A stretch of DNA of 64,000 bases from Mycolicibacter sinensis (GTDB lineage Bacteria; Actinomycetota; Actinomycetes; Mycobacteriales; Mycobacteriaceae), in contig NZ_LZIN01000031.1 in NCBI RefSeq assembly GCF_001667375.1, positions 1-64,000 of the forward strand, read 5' to 3'. The number at the start of each line of letters is the position of its first letter. Position 1 is the first letter of the stretch. The notes beneath the pieces were generated by a model that was given only the letters and a program-made list of their open reading frames with translations, searched no databases and had not been told where the DNA came from. Both the position numbers and the translations under genes were made by a program. Below, piece after piece: positions 52,058 to 60,727 of the stretch.

Positions 52058-53151
52058 CGTGGCTGATGCTCGGGCCCGTAGATGCGGCTCAACAACAGAT
52101 TCCACTCGTATCGGAGGCTGCCGATCATGGCATGCCAGTCGGTGCCGTCTGGGCCGTGGATGCCCGGATCGCCGGGATAGTTCTTATCGGGCAGCGCGCC
52201 GATCGCCAGCTGGGTGACGATTCCGACGGCGTGGATGTCCGGTCCGCTGGTGATGTGGGTAATCCCGGTGATCATCCGATTCCAGATGTTCAGATTCAGA
52301 TCGGGGTCGGTCGAGATCTGGTTGAAAACATCCGAGAGCCGGTTGAGATCGCTGATGGTGCTGCGCGTATCGGTACCCTGCATCGAGGGAAAGCGGTTGA
52401 GCTGCCGGGTGATCCGGCCGGCAGCAGAAACCATGTCGGCGAGGTTGGTGGCGTTGTCGGCCAGGGTGGCCGTGGCCGGCGTGGCCCCGGCGAGCGCCGT
52501 GTGGAGGGTGTCACGGCGAGCGGTCAGGGTGGCGGCCAGATCTGAGGTGTTGCGCAACGCCTGGTCGATCTGCGTTGAGCGGGCGTTGAACCGCGACAGC
52601 AAAGTGTTGGAGTTGTGCAGCAGTGCGGCGACCTTTTCGCCCCGCCCGCCTACTGCAGCTCCTGCGCCGTTGACGGTGGAGACCAGCCGGCGGATCGCGC
52701 CGCCGTTGACCAGGAGAGCGGCCGAACCAAGGACGTCTTCGATGGTCGCGGCGGAGGTGGTGTGGTCTGCCGCGATGGTGTCGCCGTCGACTAGGCGCGC
52801 AGAATCCGCAGTCGCATCCGGACCGCGTCGCACCGCGATGAAGATATCGCCGAGAGGAGTCGCCGATCGCAGCTCGGCGATGGTGTCGGCGTACAGCGGT
52901 GCGTTGGCGCTGACCTTCATCGTCACGTGCGCGGAGAAGTTCTGGGCCTTAAGGGATTGGACTTCACCGATATCGGCGCCGTTGAGTTTGACCTTCGCCT
53001 TCACCGGCAGGTTCAACGCGTTGGTGAACACCGCCGTCAAGGTGATATCGCCGTCGATGCGCCCCGGCGCGGGCAGCGGGATGCTGGCCAGACCCCCGGC
53101 ACACCCAGAGAGCGTCAGCGCCATACCGGCTGCCACCACGGTCCGCATCAT
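52054..53151 (-). CDS. MCE family lipoprotein MceE (LprN-like)
   Basis: 365 residues. Lipobox LTLSGC with Cys17, so the protein is lipid-anchored, as is normal for the fifth Mce subunit. The MCE domain reads VFTNALNLPVKAKVKLNGADIGEV, followed by helical repeats. Start overlaps the mceD stop by 4 bp. Confidence 0.92.
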   Translation of the reverse strand: MMRTVVAAGMALTLSGCAGGLASIPLPAPGRIDGDITLTAVFTNALNLPVKAKVKLNGADIGEVQSLKAQNFSAHVTMKVSANAPLYADTIAELRSATPLGDIFIAVRRGPDATADSARLVDGDTIAADHTTSAATIEDVLGSAALLVNGGAIRRLVSTVNGAGAAVGGRGEKVAALLHNSNTLLSRFNARSTQIDQALRNTSDLAATLTARRDTLHTALAGATPATATLADNATNLADMVSAAGRITRQLNRFPSMQGTDTRSTISDLNRLSDVFNQISTDPDLNLNIWNRMITGITHITSGPDIHAVGIVTQLAIGALPDKNYPGDPGIHGPDGTDWHAMIGSLRYEWNLLLSRIYGPEHQPR

Positions 53152-54284
53152 TTTGCGACTCCCGCCATGTGTTCGAGTAGTCCCGTCATTCCCTCCACGA
53201 AGAAGGTGGTGCCGAACGCGGGCGCGTTGTCGGCGACCGTCCCGGTGGCGCAGCCCAGATCCTTGATCCCGGCGAGATTGCAGATCTCCTTCGCCATTTG
53301 GCCGTTGAGCATGAGTTTGTCGAGCGTGGGATGGATCCGCAGTGTGTGACCACTGGGATCGACGGCGTTGTAGATGTTGGTGCCCACCAGCGGTAGTACA
53401 TCGAGGATCTCTTCGACCTGGCGGCGGTTGTCGTTGAGGGCGACGGTGAGGGAACCGAAATCACTGACGGTTCCCTTGAGGGTGTCGCGGTTCTTCTCCA
53501 GGAGTGCGGCCGCCTGGTCGAGGATCTGGTTGGCCTTGGCGCCGGTGCTGCCCGCGCCGAGGTTTTCGGCGGCGATCAGGTCGCTGAGCGCGCGGATGTT
53601 CGAGCCGAATTCCCGGATCGCGGTGTCATTGTCGGCGGCGGCCTGGGTCAAGTCGGCGAGGCTGGCAGCGATCGACGCGATGGACTTTCCGGTGGCCGCG
53701 CCGTTGTCGGAGCTCAGCCGCAGCGCTTGGGAGAGTTGATCGAGAGCGGACTTGATGTCGGGCCCGCTACCGGAGGAGATCTTGGCGCCGATCCCGATCA
53801 AGTTGGCGAGCGGGCCGTGGCCCTGGCCGTCGCCCTCCAAAGCGCGAGAGAGCTTGTCGGCCATGGCCAGGGTGCGATCGAACTCGACGGGCGTTCTGGT
53901 ACGGGGAAGGCTGATGACATCCCGGTCGCGCAGCTTGGGGCCACCGCCGTACGGCGGTGTCAGCTCGACGTGCCGATCGGTCAGGATGGACGTCGCGACG
54001 GTGACCGCCTGAACGTCGGCGGGGATGTCGACGTTTTTGTCGATGACGAGTTTCACCTCGACGTAGCTGTCTTTGGGAACGATTTCGGTGACCTTGCCGA
54101 CCGGCATGCCGAGGATGGACACCGCATTGCCCTCGTAGAGCCCGACGGCTTCTTCGAACTGCGCCGTGACGGTCAAAGCCCGCTGCCGATTACCGGATGC
54201 TAAGTGCCACAGCAGTATTCCGGCGACGGCGAGGAGTGCCAGCCCGATCGCGATCGACCTGGTACGGGTGGTAATGGCGGTCAT
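53148..54284 (-). CDS. MCE family protein MceD
   Basis: 378 residues from ATG 54284, which overlaps the mceC stop by 4 bp. N-terminal helix (IAIGLALLAVAGILLWHLA), MCE domain with QFEEAVGLYEGNAVSILGMPVGKVTEI, and a helical domain to about residue 290. The 41 additional upstream in-frame residues lie within mceC and are rejected. Confidence 0.92.
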   Translation of the reverse strand: MTAITTRTRSIAIGLALLAVAGILLWHLASGNRQRALTVTAQFEEAVGLYEGNAVSILGMPVGKVTEIVPKDSYVEVKLVIDKNVDIPADVQAVTVATSILTDRHVELTPPYGGGPKLRDRDVISLPRTRTPVEFDRTLAMADKLSRALEGDGQGHGPLANLIGIGAKISSGSGPDIKSALDQLSQALRLSSDNGAATGKSIASIAASLADLTQAAADNDTAIREFGSNIRALSDLIAAENLGAGSTGAKANQILDQAAALLEKNRDTLKGTVSDFGSLTVALNDNRRQVEEILDVLPLVGTNIYNAVDPSGHTLRIHPTLDKLMLNGQMAKEICNLAGIKDLGCATGTVADNAPAFGTTFFVEGMTGLLEHMAGVAK

Positions 54285-55363
54285 CTGGGCAGCCTCGCCG
54301 GGTCCGGCGGCGGCCAGCCCGGGAACGGGTCCCCGGCGGGTTGGCAATCGGTGAAGTACTGCGCCAGCCCGAATTGCTTTCCGCGTCCGCTGAGTGCACA
54401 CATCCACGAGTCGATGAGCACCCCGGCCGGCAGGTTTATGTCGAGCGCGGTACCGCTGCCGCTGGCGTTGGCGAGGTTGCGGAACGCCACCGGCATCACC
54501 TGCAGCGTATTGCGGACCAGCGCGTCGTGGCTGGCGGCCATCTGCGCGAATTGCTGCATGTTGGCCAGCAGTTCGTTGATCGCGGGTTCGTCGCCCAGGA
54601 TCGTTTTCACGGTGTCGACCAGGGCGGTGGTGCCGTCGAGCAAGCGGTGTAGCGACGCCTGCCGGGCGTTGATCGTCTGGAGCAGGTCGCGGCCCTGGAT
54701 GACCAGCGCGCCGAGGTCGGCCTTCTGGTCGCGGATCAACCCGGTGATGGTGTCGACGTTCTGGAGCAGGGACCCGATCTGATCGCGCCGGGTGGCGATC
54801 ACGGTGGCCAGGGATTGGACGTTCTGCAGGGCCTCCGGCAGTGCCTCAGGCACACCGGCGAGGCCGTTGCTCATCTCGGCCATGGAGGCGGCGATGCGGT
54901 CGGCGTCGACCTGTTCGAAGGTGGTGGTTGCGTCGGCCAGGGTGGCCTGCAGGTTGTAGGGCACCGACGTGTTGGCCAAGGCGATGGTGCGAGAACGCAG
55001 TTCGCCGTCTCCGGCGGGGGACAACTCGAGGTAGCGCCGCCCCAGCAGGGTGGTCAGCTTGATCGCCGCTCGGGAGGCATCGCCGACCCGCACACCGTTG
55101 CCGACGGTGAATTTCACCGTGACGTGATCGCCGGTGAGCGCGACGTCTTTGACGGTGCCGACCTCGATTCCCGCCACTGTGACCTGATCCCCGGGCCGCA
55201 GTTGGGCGGCCTGCGCGAACTCGGCCCGATACCCGGAGTGCCCCAGTGCCAACTTGCCGATGCCGACGAGTGCGGTGACGACCACGGCCATGATTGCCAC
55301 CGTGATGGTGCCCACCCAGATCGGGTTGTAGCCCTCGATCGCGCGCTTGGGTCTCGGTGACAT
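54281..55363 (-). CDS. MCE family protein MceC
   Basis: 360 residues from ATG 55363. One helix (IWVGTITVAIMAVVVTALVG), then EFAQAAQLRPGDQVTVAGIEVGTVKDV as the MCE core, helical region, and a short Pro-rich end (GWPPPDPARLPR). The start lies 8 bp inside the 3' end of mceB (stop at 55371-55373 is upstream), giving tight coupling. Confidence 0.92.
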   Translation of the reverse strand: MSPRPKRAIEGYNPIWVGTITVAIMAVVVTALVGIGKLALGHSGYRAEFAQAAQLRPGDQVTVAGIEVGTVKDVALTGDHVTVKFTVGNGVRVGDASRAAIKLTTLLGRRYLELSPAGDGELRSRTIALANTSVPYNLQATLADATTTFEQVDADRIAASMAEMSNGLAGVPEALPEALQNVQSLATVIATRRDQIGSLLQNVDTITGLIRDQKADLGALVIQGRDLLQTINARQASLHRLLDGTTALVDTVKTILGDEPAINELLANMQQFAQMAASHDALVRNTLQVMPVAFRNLANASGSGTALDINLPAGVLIDSWMCALSGRGKQFGLAQYFTDCQPAGDPFPGWPPPDPARLPR

Positions 55364-55370
55364 CGCCGTC

Positions 55371-56411
55371 CTACCTGCAGATCGGTGAGTGTTGGACGAT
55401 GTTGCCCGGGGAGGCCAGTTTGACGGTGCCGGGGATGACCCGGCCCAAGAACGCGAACACCGTGGAGTTGATGTCGCAGATGTAGCCGTCGATATAGCTT
55501 CCGCTCTGGGTTGCTCGGGCAAGGCCTTTGAGCACCAGCACCAGATTCGCCCCGTAGTGGGCGAACCGCTGCCGGCCTTCGCCGGTGAGATGCCCCACGA
55601 ATCCGGGCTCGCGCGCCAGAAACTCCGCAAGCTGCGGATAGATCGCATCCAGCAGAACCGACAGGCGATCGGTTGCCTGGGTGATCGAACCGGTCGATGC
55701 CGCCAACTCGTCGCGCCGCGCAGCCAGTGTCGATAATGCGGTGCGGGAGTAGTCGATCACCGATTGCAGGTCCCGGTCTTGGCGCGCCAGGATCGCGGTG
55801 ATCTCGTCGAGGTTGGCGATGACGTCGCCGAGGACCTGATCGGGCCCGGCGAACGATTCGGCCAGAGCTGAGGTCTGACTGATCAGGGTCACTACCGACG
55901 CGGAATCGCCTTGCAGTGCCGCAATGATGCCACCGGTGAGGTTGTCGACCTGCCGCGGGCTCAAGAGGGTGAACAGCGGCTCGAATCCGTTGAGCAGATG
56001 GGAGATGTCGAACGACGGGTTGGTGCGCTCGACGGGGATGATGCCGTGGTCTGGTAACGCCTTGGGGGAGTCGCCGGTTCCGGGGGAGAGCCCGAGATAA
56101 CGCTGGCCGATGATGTTCTGGTAGGTCACCGAGGCGGTGGTGTCGTCGTAGAGGGCGTGGGCCTTCGGAACTCGGAATGTGACTCTGGCCAGGGTGCCGT
56201 CCAACTCCACCCGGTCGACGCGTCCCACCCGAACGCCTGCGGTGCGTACGTCATCGCCGCTGTGCAGTCCGGATACGTCGGTGAACATCGCGCTGTAGGT
56301 GTTGGTCGGGCCGGAGACTTCTCGGCGCAGCGTGACGAAGACCAGCCATGTCGCGGTGAGGGAGAGCACCAGGAACAAACTCAATCCGAGCAGCGCCTTG
56401 CGGTACCTCAT
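55371..56411 (-). CDS. MCE family protein MceB
   Basis: 346 residues. N-terminal helix (ALLGLSLFLVLSLTATWLVF), MCE domain with MFTDVSGLHSGDDVRTAGVRVGRVDRV and QNIIGQRYLGLSPG. Ends with a Cys-containing FVFAFLGRVIP-like block typical of MceB. ATG overlaps the mceA stop by 4 bp. Confidence 0.92.
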   Translation of the reverse strand: MRYRKALLGLSLFLVLSLTATWLVFVTLRREVSGPTNTYSAMFTDVSGLHSGDDVRTAGVRVGRVDRVELDGTLARVTFRVPKAHALYDDTTASVTYQNIIGQRYLGLSPGTGDSPKALPDHGIIPVERTNPSFDISHLLNGFEPLFTLLSPRQVDNLTGGIIAALQGDSASVVTLISQTSALAESFAGPDQVLGDVIANLDEITAILARQDRDLQSVIDYSRTALSTLAARRDELAASTGSITQATDRLSVLLDAIYPQLAEFLAREPGFVGHLTGEGRQRFAHYGANLVLVLKGLARATQSGSYIDGYICDINSTVFAFLGRVIPGTVKLASPGNIVQHSPICR

Positions 56412-57820
56412 CGGGCACCGCCCGCGCTCGCCGTCAACCGCACCGTGGTGCCGCGAAGCAGCGGCGTCAGCAGGATTTCGGCGCCCACGTTGGCCTGATC
56501 GCCCATGATGACCTTGAGCTGTTGCTTCTCGGTGCTACTGCCGACCGGGCCGACGTTGCCGCCGAATGACTGCGGTTGCACCGGCTCCGGTGCTTCCGGT
56601 TCGGGGCCGGCGGGCGGGGGCAGGACAGAGAAGCGTGGTGGTGCGAAATTCGGCCGGTTCTCGGTGATGCCGGGGGGCAGCGGAAAGCCGCGGGTTTCCA
56701 GCGACGGCGTCAATGCCGGTGCGGTGGGGACCTCGGGAGCGGTGAAACAACTGGGCCCGAGCATGTCCCCGTAGCGGGGGCAGTCCGAGCGCACATAGGT
56801 CCGGGTCGGGTTCAACGAGATGACGGCTTTGGCCTGCAGCTGATTGGTGTCGTAATTCCAGGCGACGTCCATGACCCGGCCGACCAGTGTGGTCAACCGA
56901 GTCGAGATACCGTGCAGGGTCTCGGCGTGATCGCCCAGCACGCCCAGCACCGGTGTCAGCTTCGTGGAGATATCCATCATCCGGTCGGTGTTGTTGTCGA
57001 AGGCCTCGCCGAGCACTCCGGCGGTGCCCAGCCCGACCGAGAGCAGATTCATCAGCTCTGAACGCTTTTCGGCAAGAGTCCGCATCGGCTGGACCGCGTT
57101 ATCGAGAGCGTCGAGTAGCTCCGGCGCGGTCTGCCCCAGGGCGGCGGTGGCCGCGGTGAGCGCGGACATGGTCGACGGGCCGATGGCGTCGTCGGTGACG
57201 ACGGTGTTGAGCTGGTTGACGATCTCGTTCAGATCGCCTCCGGCACGCTGTAGCCGATCGCCCCGACCGCTGGTCGCCTCGCCCAGGGCGGTGAGCCATC
57301 CCACGCTGTCGCCGGTGGGCTGGCGCCCCACCGATGCGAGCACCTGGCGGAACTTGTTCAGCGTGGTCTGGAAGAGCACGGTCGGCAGGGCCTGATCTTC
57401 TTTGATCACAGCTCCGGTGCGCACGGGGGCCGAATGTGGGCCGTTGTCGACCAGTTGCACCGAGGACACCGCGAAGACGTTCGACGGCACCACTCGGGCG
57501 GTCACCGTGGCGGGAATGCCGGGCGCGTGTGCGGGGCTCAGATCGAGTCGCACCAGGTTGGGATGGCCCGTCGCAGCGGGGGTGACGGCCGAGACGAATC
57601 CGACCAGCATGCCCCGGAACTTGACGTCGGACTTCACCGGCAGGCCGTCACCGACATTGACGAGTTCGGCGCTGACCCGCACGGCATGCTGCAGCACGCC
57701 CTGGGACTGCGCGATCATCAGTGTCGCGGCGACGGCGACGATCGCCAGTAGTGCCAGCCCGTCGAGGAACAACCGGGCGTTGGAGGGCCCACCATCATTG
57801 GCCTCGAAGGAGTTCGGCAT
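56408..57820 (-). CDS. MCE family protein MceA
   Basis: 470 residues from ATG 57820. N-terminal helix (LFLDGLALLAIVAVAATLMI), MCE domain with VSAELVNVGDGLPVKSDVKFRGMLVGFV, long helical region, and an extended Pro/Glu-rich C-terminus of about 110 residues. First of six mce genes and 2 bp after yrbEB. Confidence 0.92.
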   Translation of the reverse strand: MPNSFEANDGGPSNARLFLDGLALLAIVAVAATLMIAQSQGVLQHAVRVSAELVNVGDGLPVKSDVKFRGMLVGFVSAVTPAATGHPNLVRLDLSPAHAPGIPATVTARVVPSNVFAVSSVQLVDNGPHSAPVRTGAVIKEDQALPTVLFQTTLNKFRQVLASVGRQPTGDSVGWLTALGEATSGRGDRLQRAGGDLNEIVNQLNTVVTDDAIGPSTMSALTAATAALGQTAPELLDALDNAVQPMRTLAEKRSELMNLLSVGLGTAGVLGEAFDNNTDRMMDISTKLTPVLGVLGDHAETLHGISTRLTTLVGRVMDVAWNYDTNQLQAKAVISLNPTRTYVRSDCPRYGDMLGPSCFTAPEVPTAPALTPSLETRGFPLPPGITENRPNFAPPRFSVLPPPAGPEPEAPEPVQPQSFGGNVGPVGSSTEKQQLKVIMGDQANVGAEILLTPLLRGTTVRLTASAGGAR

Positions 57821-57822
57821 CG

Positions 57823-58680
57823 TCAGCCTCCGAACCTGGCGCCGGCGTTGACGCCCCACATCGCCATGGTCAGCAGCGCATTCAAGATGATCACCACCGT
57901 GATGGTGGCCCGCATCGCATGACCGGCTGCCACTCCCACTCCCTGCGGGCCGCCTGAGGCGAAATAGCCGTAGTAGCACTGGATCACGGCGGCGAAGAAG
58001 ATGAAGATGACTCCCTTGATGGTGGCGTAGAAGACGTCACGTCCGCTGCTGAACAGGGCGAAGTAGTGGCCGTAGGTACCTGCGGAGGTGTCGGCGATGA
58101 TGCCGACCACGACCTGCGCGGACAGATACGCCGCCGCCAGGCATACCAGGAACAACGGGATGGCAGCCAGAACCGACGCTGCCACCCGCGTGGTCACCAG
58201 GTACGGAATCGGTTTGATCGCCAGGGCATCCATCGCGTCGATCTCCTCGGCAATGCGCATGGCGCCCAGTTGAGCGGTGAAACGGCAGCCCGCCTGGGTG
58301 GTGAAGGCGATCGCGATCATGACCGGCACCAACTCGCGGGTGGAGCCCCACGAGGACAACAGCCCGGTCGCCGGCCCGAGGCCCAACAGGTTCAGCGCGT
58401 TGTAGCCCTCGATGGCCAGCAGCGCGCCGGCGGTGATACCCAGCACCACGGAGACGCCCATGGTGCCGCCGCCCACCACGAGCGCCCCGTTGCCCCAGGC
58501 GATATCGGACAGATTGCGGAAGAACTCCCGGCGGTAACGAGCCAGCATGACCGGCACCGCCAGCACCACACGACAGATGAAGTCCAGCATGTGGCCGCCC
58601 TTGGCCACGGGCAGCCACACGATTTCGGCCGTTCGAAGGAGGTGGTGAACCGCACGAGGGCGGTAGACGGCTACGGTCAT
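57823..58680 (-). CDS. YrbE-type permease B of the Mce importer
   Basis: 285 residues from ATG 58680. MlaE/YrbE permease with about five to six membrane helices. The EExDAMxAL cytoplasmic motif, which contacts the ATPase MceG/Mkl, reads EEIDAMDALAIKPIPYLVTTR. FFRNLSDIAWGNGALVVGGGTMG is the conserved N-terminal block. The frame is open upstream to 59655 but that part is antisense-like to yrbEA and not real. Confidence 0.93.
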   Translation of the reverse strand: MTVAVYRPRAVHHLLRTAEIVWLPVAKGGHMLDFICRVVLAVPVMLARYRREFFRNLSDIAWGNGALVVGGGTMGVSVVLGITAGALLAIEGYNALNLLGLGPATGLLSSWGSTRELVPVMIAIAFTTQAGCRFTAQLGAMRIAEEIDAMDALAIKPIPYLVTTRVAASVLAAIPLFLVCLAAAYLSAQVVVGIIADTSAGTYGHYFALFSSGRDVFYATIKGVIFIFFAAVIQCYYGYFASGGPQGVGVAAGHAMRATITVVIILNALLTMAMWGVNAGARFGG

Positions 58681-58685
58681 CGCGC

Positions 58686-59552
58686 TTACAGGCTCGCTTT
58701 GGGGAAGAGCAGCAGATACAACTGGCTCATTCCGACGTTGACGATCATCAGCAGCAGAATCGATTCGACCACCGCGGCGTTCACCGAATTGGCGACCCCG
58801 GCCGGCCCTCCGCGGGTGTCCAAACCTTTGTGGCAGGCCACCACCGCGACGATCGCTCCGAAGGCGATCGCCTTGGCCAAAGCCAGGAAGAGGTCGTCGA
58901 CGGTCGCGAAGGAGGCGAAGGTGGCAACGAACGATCCCGGAGTTCCGCTCTGCACGAACACGTTGAACAGGTAGCCGACGAAGAAGCCGGCGCACGTCGC
59001 CAGCCCGGTCAGCGCGACGCCCACCAAGATCAGTGCGGCGAAACGGGGAACCACCAGTCGGCGGATCACCGAAACCCCCATGACCTCCATCGCCGCGACT
59101 TCCTCGCGCATCGTCCGCGACCCGAGGTCTGCGCTCACCGCCGAGCCGACCGCTGCCGCCAGCAATATCGCGGCGACCAGGGGCGCTCCTTGGCGGATCA
59201 CCACCAGCCCGTTGGCGGCGCCCGAGAGAGATTCGGCGCCGACCTGCCCGGCGAGTACGGCGAACTGAATCGAGAGCGTGACCCCGACCGGAATCGTCAC
59301 CAGCAGTGTCGGGACCAAGGCGGTACCGGCCATGAACGCAGCCTGCTTGACGAACTCCGAAACCGCGAAACGTCCGGTGAACAGATCGATGAAAAGGTAC
59401 TGCACGGTACGCAGGCCGAGGATCGCCTGACCGCCCACCGTGCCCAGCGACCGCAGCGGGTGCGCCCGGACATAGGACCGCCCCCAGGCACCGACTTCGG
59501 CAAGGGGCGACCGCCCGTCGATCTCGTCTTCGCGCTCCGATGAGACAGTCAG
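58686..59552 (-). CDS. YrbE-type permease A of the Mce importer
   Basis: MlaE/YrbE permease with GSRTMREEVAAMEVMGVSVIRRLVVPR as the ATPase-contact motif and LPTLLVTIPVGVTLSIQFAVLAGQ-like core (here VPTLLVTIPVG). The first standard start in frame is GTG 59438 (250 aa). Sequence further upstream, PLAEVGAWGRSYVRAHPLRSLG, is what I expect at the N-terminus of these permeases. The only plausible start that includes it is CTG 59552, preceded by GGGGAGGG at 59564-59557, giving 288 aa. The start is therefore uncertain. First mce gene after the AveC-like gene. Confidence 0.82.
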   Translation of the reverse strand: MTVSSEREDEIDGRSPLAEVGAWGRSYVRAHPLRSLGTVGGQAILGLRTVQYLFIDLFTGRFAVSEFVKQAAFMAGTALVPTLLVTIPVGVTLSIQFAVLAGQVGAESLSGAANGLVVIRQGAPLVAAILLAAAVGSAVSADLGSRTMREEVAAMEVMGVSVIRRLVVPRFAALILVGVALTGLATCAGFFVGYLFNVFVQSGTPGSFVATFASFATVDDLFLALAKAIAFGAIVAVVACHKGLDTRGGPAGVANSVNAAVVESILLLMIVNVGMSQLYLLLFPKASL

Positions 59553-59647
59553 CGGACCCTCCCCGTTCCGAACGCCAAGCCGTTGACCGAGCTACGGGCC
59601 AAACCGGCCAGACTGCTGCAACCGCTCTGCCAACGCTTCGGCACAGC

Positions 59648-59663
59648 GGACCCAATGTTTGGT
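59648..59663. promoter_or_regulatory. Operator site E, weak copy before yrbEA
   Basis: GGACCCAATGTTTGGT matches 12 of 16 positions of site C and retains the whole TTTGGT half. It lies in the 115-bp gap between the AveC-like gene and yrbEA, where an mce operon promoter would be expected. Confidence 0.35.
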
Positions 59664-59667
59664 TTCG

Positions 59668-60528
59668 TCAGCGGAGCCTATCGTGCGCTGCCGGTATGGT
59701 CAACGCTTTGTCGGGCGCGGTGTCGGCTTCTCGCCAGAGGCCGTGGATCGGCTGGTTCGGTACGCCCGGGAACAGTTGCTCGCTCGGGCCCGAGGTCACC
59801 CAACCGCCGAGCTTGGTGGCTAGATGCGGGGCGAACACCGCTCCGTACAGTCCGTTTCCGATCACGATGACGGCGACGATGGACAACACCGACGATTTCC
59901 ATCGGGTCGTCGAGCGGTTGTCGGCCCACGCCTCGATGACGTTGCGGCCCTGCGCGTCCGTTCGCCCGAGCAGATAGGTGAAGACCATCATCTGCACGCC
60001 CATGGCCAGGGCGTCGTACAGCGGATACTGCTGCGGCGTCCCTTCGCTCAATGCCAGACCTGGGATGACGTAGCCATAGGAGAAATTGCCGAGCCGGGCG
60101 CCCAACATGCCGTTGAACAGAAACGCCCAGCAGAAGCCGACGATTAGACCGACCGTCAGCAGCGTGACAGGGCGGCGCCAGCCGAATCCCGCGGCCACTC
60201 GGCGTCCGAGCGAGGACCCGATCAGGGCCGGCACGAGGAAGTAGGACATGTAGCCGATGGGCACGGCCAACGGGAGACCGCCCCAGGTCATGTTCAGCGG
60301 CCACCATGACGGCATCCGGGGCAGCTCCGGCGGGAATTGCGCATACATCGCCCAGTCGTAGGGGGCCTCGATCCAAGAGAACGAGAGCGCCGAGATGCAG
60401 AGCAGCAACAGCGGGTGTAGATGCCGGCGACGGTAACTCAGGTAGACACCTACCGCGAAGAACGCGATTCCGGTGACGTAGGAGAAGATCTGGGCGGCCG
60501 CAAGCGACGGCGCCAGCCCGGCGCTCAC
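59668..60528 (-). CDS. Spirocyclase AveC-like membrane protein
   Basis: 286 residues from GTG 60528 with about seven membrane helices. WIEAPYDWAMYAQFPPELPRMP and FNGMLGARLGNFSYGYVIPGLAL are characteristic of the AveC-like family of mycobacteria, related to the spiroketal-forming AveC of avermectin synthesis. The reaction in mycobacteria is unknown. GTG overlaps the stop of a 30-codon gene by 4 bp. May be co-transcribed with the mce operon. Confidence 0.8.
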   Translation of the reverse strand: MSAGLAPSLAAAQIFSYVTGIAFFAVGVYLSYRRRHLHPLLLLCISALSFSWIEAPYDWAMYAQFPPELPRMPSWWPLNMTWGGLPLAVPIGYMSYFLVPALIGSSLGRRVAAGFGWRRPVTLLTVGLIVGFCWAFLFNGMLGARLGNFSYGYVIPGLALSEGTPQQYPLYDALAMGVQMMVFTYLLGRTDAQGRNVIEAWADNRSTTRWKSSVLSIVAVIVIGNGLYGAVFAPHLATKLGGWVTSGPSEQLFPGVPNQPIHGLWREADTAPDKALTIPAAHDRLR

Positions 60529-60617
60529 CGGCGGGCCTCCGGGTCGAAGTAGAGCACCACTCCGTAGATCAGTGCGATCAACCCGAGCAGGGTGCCCAAC
60601 ATGATGACAGCGCCCAC
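60525..60617 (-). CDS. 30-aa membrane microprotein upstream of the AveC-like gene
   Basis: A short frame from GTG 60617 to TGA 60527-60525. Starts VGAVIMLGTLLGLIALIYGV and ends FDPEARR: one membrane helix with a charged C-terminal tail. GAAGGAGG lies 5 to 6 bp before the GTG, one of the best ribosome-binding sites in the window. The stop overlaps the AveC-like start (GTGA), so translation is coupled. It may be a small subunit of the AveC-like protein. Confidence 0.65.
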   Translation of the reverse strand: MGAVIMLGTLLGLIALIYGVVLYFDPEARR

Positions 60618-60650
60618 GTCCGCCTCCTTCACAGCATTTCGGTAGGTAGT

Positions 60651-60684
60651 GGATACTATCCTTTCTAGATAGCAGAGACTATCC
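60651..60684. promoter_or_regulatory. Operator region with repeated ACTATCC
   Basis: GGATACTATCC (60651-60661) is a perfect palindrome around a central C. ACTATCC recurs at 60678-60684, 23 bp on, with TAGATAG between. It lies between the divergent AveC and TetR-P450 units and is a likely site for the TetR. Confidence 0.5.
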
Positions 60685-60727
60685 TAAATTCGTCTGATGT
60701 CGAGTGAGATTCGAGGAGTGAATCAGG

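Noticed and set aside
57823..59655. 610-codon frame fusing an Arg-rich N-terminus to yrbEB
   Set aside because: The first 325 codons are a shadow of yrbEA; the family begins at ATG 58680.
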